From: Fasciola hepatica
Lineage: Eukaryota; Platyhelminthes; Trematoda; Plagiorchiida; Fasciolidae
Length of the DNA stretch: 64,000 bases
Reading direction: 5' to 3'
Assembly (NCBI GenBank): GCA_948099385.1
Contig: CANUEZ040000180.1
Span: forward strand, 1,799,001 to 1,863,000
Shown here: positions 37,411-48,241 of the stretch, in pieces
Position numbering within the stretch: position 1 is the stretch's first letter
Layout: every line of letters starts with the position of its first letter
Notes under the pieces: model-generated
What the model was told of the DNA's origin: nothing
Databases searched by the model: none
Seen by the model: only the letters and a program-made list of their open reading frames with translations
Made by a program: the position numbers and the translations under genes

Positions 37411-40400
37411 AGTATTTTGCCACTTATCTAATTTGTGAGTCATGTGTTCTAGTAGATGCTCCTTGTAGGAGAGTTCACTTGGAAATCGCAGCTCTTATCT
37501 GCTGATAGTTTTTCCTGGGTTAGTTGCAACTAACCTGAAGCACAACAGCATTGCAGTAGCTAGGTTAATTATTTGATCTACGTAGTAAATCGGTAAGTGG
37601 ACTTCTGATGCATAAACTAGTTGATTATGAAGAAAGCATCTAGTGAGTCTATTAGTACGAGGATGAGTGGACAGAGCCAATTCAGAATCTGAATAAGCAA
37701 TTTCGAATACAAACGGCCAGAGGAATTTGTTTCGTATACTGTCGCCCGAAAAACTGTCCTCCTTCATTCACCGATGATATTTAAAGGGGTGAATTCATCT
37801 ATTCAAGATTCATGCGTAACAAAAATTTAACCACTAAGATTAGTATGCTTTCAAAATTGCCTACCATCTTCTATTTTAAGTACTTCGAAATCAGCTTGAT
37901 TTTGTAACCAGCCGAATATGGTAAAATAATGATGCTATCGGTTGACCGGTACAACCAGAATTGAATGAAATCATAAAACAACACGTGAAAGTCGAACAAC
38001 AATAAATACTGGTTTTCAAATTTCATCGCTGATATCAAACTTTCCGGTTATAGTGGCAAGGTGGATACTTGTCACGAACATAGAATCTCTTCGTTTCACA
38101 ACCGATATTATCAGACTTGTCTTCACTGGTCCTCATCATCTCAAGCGGACAATCCAGGGCATTTATCCGCCAGTGTCGACGTCTAACTACTTCTGTTATT
38201 CTCAGTAACACGTGTAGAAATTCGACTCTTCAGGGGTGGATGCATTTCCATTGAACATACTGTACGTTTCTTTCAGAGTCGTTTCTCGTTTGTTTTACAA
38301 GTGGCAAAATCAGCGGACACATCATATTTGCAAGTTGTCATTTTTAAAGCCTGGTATCAGTAATTATTTGAAAACATTATTGAGAAGTACGCTTTTCACG
38401 GATTCTGTATAAATAACGTGTCGGCCAAGCCCACAAGGCGTTTCTTACGTCCCGAGCCAGTGATCGACATTGGATAAGTCAGATTTTCAAAACCCACTGA
38501 AAAGTATACGAATCACACTCGGAGAAAATTTGCAACCAGTGAGTGTAATCCTTTATGTTCGCGAACAAAATAAAAGCAGCGATCTCCTTATCTAATTATA
38601 AAGAAATGGAGTACAAACTTTACTTTTCATGCTACTAGTTCCAAAAACAACACGGTGATTAGTGAGAAACTCTGAAGGTGCACCATTGCTGATAATGCTA
38701 ACAAATCAGTGGATGCCACTGTACAGTCAGTAAAATTATTTTGACGACTGTCCGCATCGGTCGAATTCCAGGTTCTACTATTGAAACGATTGTCTGTAGC
38801 CGCCATTCGAAATTATTTCACAGACTGCACAGCGCTTCCATGCTTTTGACGGTACGTTAGGTGTCGATACTGCATGACGAAGCATTTGATGCGCCATTCA
38901 CAAATCCTACTCACTGACACTGATTCAAAATATGGGTAAAAGGATGGTCACACAAACATGGATATTCGGCATTTTAGTTCCTTGGTTCAACTAGCCCCCA
39001 TATCGTAACATGGCTTTGCATGTGGGCTGTCACTGTGAGCATCCCAATATAAGCGTTTCCAGCTCTCAGCCAGCCTCCCCTGGAAGTAGCCCTACTGATA
39101 TCAAAGTAGAAACAAAACTTGCCGCCATAACTAGTCCAAGCTAAAAGCTGAATTACTGCAGCGGATTGTAGAATGAAGAATAAAAACAGCGAAAAAAGAG
39201 TCCTGTCTCATACAGAATTTTGCAGTTGGCCGGTTATAGCATACATCAAATAAAGATAACAGAAATCCACTGAATTTTCTTTCGTGCTGAGGGTTTTATC
39301 TACTGCATTTAGTAATCTGTTGCAAAACCATAAAATAGTCAACTACTTGGATGAATGGATTTGCGGTACACGCTATTCGCTAATCAGTTGGAGAAGTTTA
39401 TTCTAAAGACCCAGCTATGTCCATATGATCGGCGAGCTTCACGGGCTCTCGACATAATCCACTTAACCAGCTGGCTTTCCTGAGCGAAGGTGAGCTCAGT
39501 TTTTAAGGGGTTTATCTGATTGTAACCTATTTTTACACGGCCTTATTCTCAGGAAATTAGTGGTGTCATTTTAATCACGGAAATTAAGTGCATGCTGCCG
39601 CACTTTGAATATATGAACGCAATGCATAGTCAAGTAATTTTGAGCTTGTAGGGCACAGGCTCGTAATTAGTGTTAGTTTAGTGGTTCAGAACTTGGACTA
39701 TCTGGTTATCCCAATCGGCTGCAAAGTTCTTCATTCAGCGCCTTTTTTAATCGATAAAATCAATCGTGATACTTCATAAACAGTTTTATCATTGATGAGG
39801 AATTCAACTAATCTGGTCAACATGTACGAGTCAGATTGTCTAAGTCAAAAAGCGTACACCTCCTCATATCATCGGTCGTTTCGTATCATCGCGTTCTCCG
39901 ATACATCCATGATTGTCCATCAATAAGAGGAAGTATTCTATCTGTATGTGTCCGTTGCACACATTCTTTGCCCACGGTAATTATGATCTTTTGTTTTTCA
40001 ATGTTTTACCGTTTCCTACCGTTTCTCTCGTTATTTCTCCTCTGTATTACTGCTGTGAGCGGTGTCCACCTCAGTTGTGTGAGATCCCACTATACTACCG
40101 TCTATCTTTGTCAATCAATAATTTCGACAAACACTAGTGCAATTCTGACTGTGGCAGTCAGTCAACAAAGTAGGCAGAATCAATTACCATCGGACTATGA
40201 TAAAAAGAAGCACTAAAAATGTAGAGGAAATGTAGGAGCGCGTGCCGTGAATTGACGTACTATTTGGCCAGTCACGTGAACAGTATTTACTGAAATTTTT
40301 GTGAATTGATTTGCCTTGCAGTACCGAAGCCCTAATTGTAGCGGACAAGGGGGATCTGGGCGAATAGGCAAGGTGACGATCGATCAGAAATGGGTCCGAA

Positions 40401-43400
40401 ACAAGCTGGATTAATAACTGACGAATATATACTGAGCTGACGTTCACCTTATCGTTCTCTAACTGCTCACACACCAGGAAGAATGCGGAAACTGGAAGAG
40501 AGTGTGTATTGGACAAAAGTCACTTACTATCCTGGGCGCAGGGAATCCCAGGGACTGGCGGAAGCACACGAGAAAATGAAGGATTCAATCTCATTTACAG
40601 ATTCTTACAGCCGTGATTCAATGGCATTTAGGCCATAAACATGAGGATGTACGGTAAAATATTGCTACTTTCTGATCAGTTGTGACCATTAGTCGTCTTG
40701 TGGAGTATGTGTATGATAAAGTGCTCATGGGACCTGCACATTGAAGACGTCACTTTGAATGGGGATGAAACGTTAGTGACCTGAATGTCAAGCTCAAGGA
40801 TCAACCCATACAAAGTGTGCACTCCATGTGACAAGCTTTACATCTGTTTCATCTGGTTCATTTCTCCTAATGGGAATCTTTATTTGTAATTACTTTGATG
40901 TCTCCGGTACAATCTTTCCCGAGCGAAGCTGTGTGAAAACTTTTGTTTTAGACTATCTAATTCCCTGCCCATTGTTTCTACCCGCTGTTGTTGGAATTCA
41001 TGAATTCGTGTTTCTAAATCTGGTAGGGTAAAACTCGAGAGTCGCGCTATGATAATCGGCTAGTGCACTCACAGATAACTAGATTTTACAGGATTAGGCA
41101 ACAGGTGGCAAAGTCGGTCGTTTATTTTTAGGCGTTAACTAGAATACCATAGAACTCCGATCTTTCCAATGGATGACGTCTACATATGTGTGGCAACCAT
41201 TTTCCCTCCGGATCAAAGGAGTTGCGCTTTTTGACAAAACAACCTTCTGAATAGGCACCATTAGGCAGTCACCGACGATGATATAGAGAAATCTACAACC
41301 TGACAACAAATCTATTCATGTGGGCTGAAGGGAAATATATGTGTTTTGCATGGACTAGCAGGCTTTCAAATGACGGCGTGAACCATAAGCCACAAAGTCT
41401 AAAGAAGTTCACAGCGGAGGTGTTAAGACTTTTCTGCTTATATGGTTAGCCACTTCTGATGCCCCGGGGGCTCCTACGATGTAGAAAACACGCCTACTCT
41501 TTACTAGCACAGATAGCTTGCAGTGTGTGAAAGAAGCGAAGAAAAGAGTTGATACTGATCGGTGCCTATCAGAAAGCCCAATGATCGAATTAGTAAGATC
41601 TGTCTAGAGGTGAAAGCCCGCACTCTCTCTGGGTAGGTGACATTCCTAAGACATGGATAGCACTAAAAAAAGTCCCTGTTGTGTTATGGAAGTTATCCCT
41701 AGGTGAGGTTCAAGGCTTCAGAACATTTTTTGACTGGCGACCGATAAGAAATGCTCGCATTTTTTCCCGAAATGGTCAAGGTTAGCGTTTCTCGAAAGAT
41801 GCTGTTTGCGAATTCAGCCAAAAATGAATGATACCACCGGGGTCCTGTCAGAAGTAAATCGCTTATTCGGGCGGGGAATTTTATTTGAAATTTCGAGCAA
41901 TCTTTTTCCACCTTCAGCTAAATTTCTAAGCTGGCAAAAGAATGTTCTTCCAGCTCATGAGGCCAACTCGGCTTTCGGTCAGTTCAGGTCAAGCTATGGA
42001 AAATACTTTTCGAATACTTTTTCTGTGCTTGGGATAAAAGAAAATACGGCTGTTTTTAGAAGGTGTAGTTTTGGGTGTAGCGTGGTCTCGAAAAGTAATG
42101 ACGAAGATTATTCTGTTACTCTGTTACGCAGCATTTTGTTACAGTGCCTTCCCCCTAGAGAGACCAAGTAAATGTCTGTTGTCCTCGGAGGTATTCGTTC
42201 TCGGGATGGACTTTCGGAAAAAAGAACAAAACATGGATAAAACACGAACACAAGTCGATAGCATCGAAGAAACCTATGGAAGGTTCAAGTGAGAATTTTG
42301 GTGCTATCGAGCTTGAAATAAGATATGAACTAAACTTTCAATAGCAGATCATTTTATCACCATCCATTATTAACCGTTCACTGTGTTTTTGCCTCATTTC
42401 TTACATTTTCGAATGCCATTGCATAAATCACTTTTCAAAACGAAGCCGCGTGTTGGAGTGGCTCTAAAACAAAGATGGGTTTCATAACATTTAATTTCTT
42501 CTCGAATCATGCTTTGTACAGCTTAGGAACTCGTTCCAGTCAGTTTGATGGCTCCTCATTTAAAACTTCTGAGGCCTCACTTGTCAGTAGCCTTGAGCTA
42601 TATTAGGACGTTGTTGAAACTTGTACAACCAGCCATTGCTCCCGCGAAAATCACTATGCTCCCGGGTTACGAGCCCACTTTATTACTCCCTCTTATAGCA
42701 ACACTCCTGTTACTATCAGATGATTCCGATGTACAGAGAGAAACCGCTAGTACGCAGCACCGTTGACAACACTGAAGTGACCGAGACTTGAATGCAAGAT
42801 TTTTCGCTGGCTTGAAGGTTCTTGGTCCCAACTGATCACTTACTATCGTGTTGAATTTTGTACACCCTACACCGAATGGGGACGCAATCCCCTCCCCCAG
42901 AGAGACTCTATTCGGGTGCAAATAAAAGCCTTTACTGCATCGCTAATATTCAAGAATGTCTTGATCGTCCCGTCATGATCGATGAGGCTCTCCTTTAGGG
43001 GTATGCAAACTGCAATAAATATATTTAGTGAACCGAGCAGACTTTTCATCTATGAGATTAAACGATGAAGGCATCTTTGTAGTAGCCACCACCGTAGATG
43101 TCAATGGCTGTCGCAATCAGTGGAGATCATATAGTTACAAACGGAACATATGCGGAATTCATCAATATCCGCTGACACTGAGTCCAACGTGTGAACTACC
43201 TGAAGGGTCTACGATCGTTACACATAGATACTCAAGTGAAACATCTGACACTGGTCACCGTGGTAGAGTCTATCGATGTACAGGCATGCGACCCGCTGGC
43301 CGTGTTTGTTTGAACGGGGTGTTCGCTCCTAGGGTGTTTCAGTGATAAAATCAGTCCAGACCGGAACAATATCTTTGCAAGTAAGAGGTGACCACTCTTT

Positions 43401-44199
43401 GGAAGTAGGCTCTGGGGCGGAGAGTACTGCATGTCGTTGTATTCTATCACACTGCTCTGAACTGTAATGAATTTTATTGCGTTCTTCTCTGTTGTGTTCT
43501 TTTATGCAGTGCTGTTTTGCGTTTTACTGCTTCGCATCGGATGGATTTTACAGGCAAGCTCTTGCCTTCCAGTTTAAATATGTCAAAGCAGTTTGATGAT
43601 AAAGTTAATATAAGTCACAGTAAGGAGTCCCATAAGACGAAGGGCCCGTTCTGCAGTTGTCAGAGAAGGCAAATCTACTGTGCAGAGCGTTTAGAACGGA
43701 TGCGACTAAAACAGTGGGTGGGTAGGGTTGAGCACTTTTGAATTAGCGAAGAAGACGTTGAAGATCAGCACGTGAGTATGACTAGGACGGAAACCAGTCA
43801 TAGTTTGTGACCTGAAGTAGAGATGGTACATTCATTTTCACCCCTGTGTAAACTAGGTTTTGTCACTGGGAAACGAACTGCAGCTCGTTCGGTTGCCAAT
43901 GTGAATCACTTTCCGGTGAGCCCTACCTGACTGTATCTCGTGCGGTACTCATTACTCTGCAGCCTATTATTAAAGTCTTAGTGGTTCGTGACACTTATCT
44001 TCAGATCACTTCCCAAAGAGCATAGTACCCAAGGCAGTTCGGTGAACGTTGAGCTAACGTTGGGTTAAAATAACTCCTGATATGTTGTGAAATCCAAGCG
44101 CAGTGAGTGAGTAGTAGCAATCATCCCAAGTGTGGATGAACAGCAAAACACAATAGTTTGAAGTACCAATCGCCTTTAAATATTTACGCAATCCAAGGT

Positions 44200-44202
<3 letters not shown>
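37411..44202. other. Unassigned sequence
   Basis: Nearly 7 kb in which I recognise no gene, RNA or repeat partner. The longest open frames are 39836-40216 (126 codons, plus), 41806-42171 (121, plus), 40184-40516 (110, minus) and 43028-43345 (105, plus). None has a motif, and several overlap frames on the other strand. Spliced exons cannot be excluded. Confidence 0.35.

Positions 44203-44272
<70 letters not shown>
44203..44272 (+). repeat. (AT)n microsatellite, about 35 units, one interruption
   Basis: 70 bases of AT alternation with a single G replacing A near 44247. It is the longest of the four TA arrays. Confidence 0.97.
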
Positions 44273-44702
44273 CAGACCATCTTCACACCCACCACCACTC
44301 GAATGATGCTAAGGATTTTTGTAGTCTTAGGGTAGTTGTGTGGCCAGACCTTCAAAACGTCTCAAAACTGGTTCACCAGCTATTTCCGAATCAGAATCAA
44401 CAGGTGGAATATTTGGGACACTATCTATAAAAGCATGAACTTCAGGAACTCCCTAATGAACCTGATGAACATGTCACCGGTGCGCCAACCCATTACCCAT
44501 ATCCAAAGTTCGCACCACGCGGTGCCCGAGAAGCCCCAACACAGTTCCAGACGCATGTAGTAAATCATTTCCTCATTGGTAGGATACACAGGCAGATTCA
44601 ATACTTCTACGGTATTTATTTGATCCTCCACTCCTCTGTAAAAAGGAAAGAGACGAAAAATACCACTCTGGCTGGGGAGGTCTTGGGTTATTGCTCTCTG
44701 AC
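44273..44702. other. Unassigned sequence left of element E2
   Basis: A minus-strand frame is open from the E2 LTR edge down to 44425. It reads through a tryptophan-rich segment (WGFSGTAWCELWIWVMGW) that I cannot assign. It may be a chance frame or an exon interrupted by E2. Confidence 0.3.
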
Positions 44703-44707
44703 CCCTT
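44703..44707 (+). repeat. Target-site duplication of E2, left copy (CCCTT)
   Basis: CCCTT directly precedes the LTR and is repeated at 59397-59401 right after the other LTR. A five-base duplication is usual for BEL/Pao elements. Confidence 0.85.
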
Positions 44708-45082
44708 TGTGAAGACCGGTAGTGGAAAATCTCCCAGAAACCACTGCAGTTTCCATTTTTCCATAATATCACTCACTTATTTACACTAGTGACTTGTTTT
44801 ATGAACTGCTTGTTTTAACGGACCAACGCTTGTTTGTTCGCGCCCAGCGCGTTGCTCTGTCATATCCTTGTTCCGGACCTGCGTGACGCACGTGCTCCTT
44901 TCTCGCAAGCTGCCATTCGGTTTTCGTTGCTTGAGTCCTTGTGATTGCATAATTGAGGTTTGTATCTGTTTCTTGTCGTTGTTCATCTGATAATCTAGTA
45001 TCGTAGAATTTCGCGGATAGTCGCCTTTTGATTTTGGAATCCGTTGCGAATTTGGCTACGCATCGCTCAAACTTGTCTCACA
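44708..45082 (+). repeat. E2 5' LTR (type B)
   Basis: 375 bases, starting TGTGAAGACC and ending TCTCACA. It differs from the 3' LTR at about eight sites, all within the first 30 and last 22 bases; the middle of about 320 bases looks identical. Confidence 0.9.
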
Positions 45083-45110
45083 ATACTCAGTTGGTCAAAT
45101 TGGAACGTGA
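45083..45110 (+). promoter_or_regulatory. E2 candidate primer-binding region
   Basis: Just inside the LTR the sequence carries TTGGTCAAATTGGAACG. The part TTGGAACG recurs at 48218-48225 in E1 at a similar distance. A TGG start suits pairing with a tRNA 3' end, but the tRNA is not identified and the spacing from the LTR is long. Confidence 0.3.
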
Positions 45111-45121
45111 AAATACGCAAC

Positions 45122-46579
45122 ATGCCAAGAAAAGGATCGAAGCAACTATAATCTGGACAAGAAGTAACACGGCGAGTCACTGGGGAGGTTTTGGGTACTT
45201 TTGATTCTTTAGTTAGTGCTAGGTCACCTAGTCCTGTCAGTGCTAGCATGTATTACTGAGGGTAATATGGATTGCATGAATGGCCACCTAATTAAACTAA
45301 GGATATTAGACCTGGAACAACAATTGCTATCAGCTAGACAACAGTCCCAGGAAGCGGAAGAGAAGTATAGAGGGAGCGAGCGTGAGCAGAAGGTCAGCGA
45401 CTACGACCTATCCGACAGATCAGTACAGACTAAAATAGGAAACCCTGCGCCGGCCCCCGGATATAAAACATCGATGCCACCAACGATCGATCTGCCAATA
45501 GTAGAACTGACAGTTCTCGACGGCCGAGCTGAACATTACTGCAAGTCCTTCAGGCCGTTTGAAACTTTCGTTGAAACCATGATAACCGACTCCGGGCTAA
45601 GGCTTCTCTACCTGACTCATTAGTCTCAAGGCCGAACAAAATAGAAGCCATCGATGGGTAAACCATGCTCGACCAGGTTCAACGCTACACAACAGCACAG
45701 AAGATCTTGAGGGACCTGTCCGGCCAGCCATTCAAAGTAGCCCGTAACCTAATAGAGGGCGTGATGGTAGAGGCAAAAAGAATCAAGGGCGATTTCCATA
45801 CAATGGCCGACCTGGTGGTCAAAACGCAGAACTGTTCAACAGCCCTCGGCAATTTAGGTTACGGGGCCGATCTTGATGAAATGCATTCTTTGGAGGGCAT
45901 AGCCCGTCACCTCTCTCCCGAACTACAGGGTTGGAGGGCGGAAGACGCGGGACGTATAAGCCGAGGCGACCGTGAGGCTAACTTCGAAGACCTGACCGAA
46001 TACTTGGACAGGCAAACCAAGATAGCCGACAGTAGATTTGGCCAACCCATCCGAGACAGTAACCGAGTAAACAAATCTAGTACTAGCCTGGCTCAGACCA
46101 CTTCACGGAAACACCCGAAATACCAGCCTTGGACCAATGCGCACGCTATTTCACGCGAGGCTGTAGCGCATCCAAGTTGGAGGTCCCGTGACGCTAGCTT
46201 TGGGCTATTAGAATGCCCCAAGATCATTAGTGCCACGATAGACGAACGTTGGGGAGTGGCGAGGTCAACAGGGGCGTGTTTTATATGCCTGAACACCGCG
46301 CACCGGGCGGCAGCTTGCCAAACATGGACCAGATGTGGTCACGAGGGTTGCGCTGGCAGACACGATCGATTGTTACACCAGGCGAGAGAAGCAACACCAG
46401 GGACGAACACCAGGCCCAGTGTTATTTGTTCAACGTAGCGGTTCACCAGTAAACCAGTGCTTTTAAGAGTAGTTGACGTGGGGATGATGACCTCAACTTT
46501 AGTGGCCAAAGCGTTGGCCTTCGTCGACAGTAGATTGGATACTATCATGGTGGAGGAAAGGTTTTCCTACAACCACGGG
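45122..46579 (+). pseudogene. E2 gag and start of protease (broken)
   Basis: The start matches E1's (ATGCC at 45122), but a TAA stop comes after nine codons. The gag core then runs in a second frame (45216-45623) with the blocks LRILDLEQQLLSAR and DLPIVELTVLDGRAE, and returns to the first frame from 45665 (LRDLSGQPFKVARNLIEG, MADLVVKTQNCS, FEDLTEYLDRQTKIADSRFG). A zinc knuckle CFICLNTAHRAAAC and a following cysteine/histidine block ending DRLLH are intact near 46278-46380. The protease start reads ALAFVDSRLDTIMVEE: the active-site DSG has become DSR. The solo LTR breaks the frame at 46580. Confidence 0.85.
46575..46579 (+). repeat. Target-site duplication of the solo LTR, left copy (ACGGG)
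   Basis: ACGGG at 46575-46579 is repeated at 46957-46961 on the other side of the solo LTR. Confidence 0.85.
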
Positions 46580-46956
46580 TGTTACGAACGTTTGAGCAAT
46601 GCGTAGCCAAATTCGCAACGGATCCCGAAATCAGAAGACGATTATCCGTGATATTCTACGATACTAGATTATTAAGATAAACAATGACATAAACAATATA
46701 CAAACCTCAATAATACGATCACAAGGACTCAACAACGAGAAACCGAATAGCAGCGTGTGAGCAGACAGCACGTGCGTCACGCAGGTCCTGAACAAGGATG
46801 TGCCAAAGTAGCGCTCTGGGCGCGAACAAACAACAACTGGTCCAGAAAAACAACCAGTTCGTAAAGACAAGTCAATAGTGTATGGAAATGAGTGATGTTG
46901 GGAAAAACACTGAATCGCGAGGGAAAAAGGGGGATTTTCCACGACCGGCTGTTACA
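46580..46956 (-). mobile_element. Solo BEL/Pao LTR (type A), inserted in E2 gag-protease
   Basis: 377 bases, the same length as the E1 5' LTR and the E3 LTR, in minus orientation (plus strand TGTTACGAAC to GCTGTTACA). It lies between five-base duplications ACGGG with no internal region. This is the usual product of recombination between the two LTRs of a full element. It resembles the E3 LTR most closely, at roughly 98 percent by eye. Confidence 0.92.
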
Positions 46957-47823
46957 ACGGGCTTGCTAGAAGTACGACGTCGTTAGCAGTGAGCATGGTG
47001 GGCGGAACACAGTTATTGACCGCCGGCCGGTTGAGGTTACGGATCATCTCCTTAGACATTACCGAGCAAATTGAGTTAACGGAGGCGTTTACACTGGTTG
47101 CTCTCCCCATGCAAGCACCAAGGCTGGTGAGCGCAATTTTGACTAGGTGGTCCCACCTGTAGGAAGTAACCGTTGTAGACTAGGAAGACGACGAAGTGGA
47201 CCTCCTCATCGGCTGTGACCTTCCAGAGGCACATTGGGTACCTGATCAGAGGGTAGGCAAATGTTAGGCACCTTATGCCGTACTCACAGCTCCAGGATGG
47301 ATGTTATGTGGTTTAGTGGGGGAGCGCGGTTCCGTGATTTAGGTATCAGCCGAAATTACCTGTAAAGAGCACCAATTGCAACGGCCGTATGAAAAGGAGA
47401 TTCACGAGATCGGAGACGAAAAACTATCGTTGTCTCAAGAGGACCACTTCGCTCTGCAAACAATGCGGCAAGGAACTAGGGACTTTAAAAACAGTTCGAG
47501 CCTACCCTCTCATAGCACATACCAGGTGACCCTTGTGCTGATAACAGAAGCTTTGCTCTGCAAAGACTACCACGACTGAGAGAACGCTTTCCTCGGGACC
47601 AGGATCTATGGCAACGATATGCAGAATGAATGAAGCGAAAAGAGGGTCTCAGCTACGTTGAAACGGTGCCTGCAACCACTGACGGCCGAAAAGGGGTCTG
47701 TTATCTACCTCACCACCCGGTTATCAACCCCAAGTAACCCGAAAAACTGCGAGTGGTTTTCGACTGTGCAGCCGAGTTCCAGGGCAAGTCGTTAAACGAT
47801 CGCCTACTACAAAGACCTGAATG
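46957..47823 (+). pseudogene. E2 protease end and RT start (broken)
   Basis: Continues E2 pol after the solo LTR. Fragments match E1 49701-50550: a region reading AVSTVGGTQ in E1 is recognisable (SLAVSMVGGTQ), then EDDEVDLLIGCD-like, HFALQTMRQGTRDFK, LPHHPVINPK and LRVVFDCAAEFQGKSLNDRLLQ. Several stops and frameshifts interrupt them. The reading is cut in the RT domain by E1 at 47824, after the five-base target GAATG. Confidence 0.8.
47819..47823 (+). repeat. Target-site duplication of E1, left copy (GAATG)
   Basis: GAATG precedes the E1 5' LTR and is repeated at 55431-55435, where E2 RT sequence resumes in register. Confidence 0.88.
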
Positions 47824-48200
47824 TGTAACAGCCGGTCGTGGAAAATCCCCCTTTTTCCCTCGCGATTCAGTGTTTTTCCCAACATCACTCATTTCCATAC
47901 ACTATTGACTTGTCTTTACGAACTGGTTGTTTTTCTGGACCAGTTGTTGTTTGTTCGCGCCCAGAGCGCTACTTTGGCACATCCTTGTTCAGGACCTGCG
48001 TGACGCACGTGCTGTCTGCTCACACGCTGCTATTCGGTTTCTCGTTGTTGAGTCCTTGTGATCGTATTATTGAGGTTTGTATATTGTTTATGCCATTGTT
48101 TATTTTAATAATCTAGTATCGTAGAATACCACGGATAATCGTCTTTTGATTTCGGGATCCGTTGCGAATTTGGCTACGCATTGCTCAAACGTTCGTTACA
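47824..48200 (+). repeat. E1 5' LTR (type A)
   Basis: 377 bases, TGTAACAGCC to GTTCGTTACA, with the TG...CA ends of LTRs. No obvious TATA box was identified inside it. Confidence 0.93.
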
Positions 48201-48241
48201 ATGCCCAATAAATCAATTTGGAACGAGGAAAAACACGCAAA
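48201..48241 (+). promoter_or_regulatory. E1 leader with candidate primer-binding site
   Basis: A 41-base leader separates the LTR from the gag ATG. TTGGAACG at 48218-48225 is shared with E2 and is the best primer-site candidate; the pairing tRNA is not known. Confidence 0.3.

Noticed and set aside
39665..39735. A-box-like TTAGTTTAGTGGTTCAGA
   Set aside because: No B box and no second copy in the window.
44786..44986. 66-codon frame identical in both E2 LTRs
   Set aside because: Identity follows from the LTRs being the same sequence; it is antisense to the element and has no motif.
47838..48116. 92-codon open frame conserved inside all A-type LTRs
   Set aside because: It starts at GTG, not ATG, has no motif, and its sharing is explained by the LTRs being near copies of each other.
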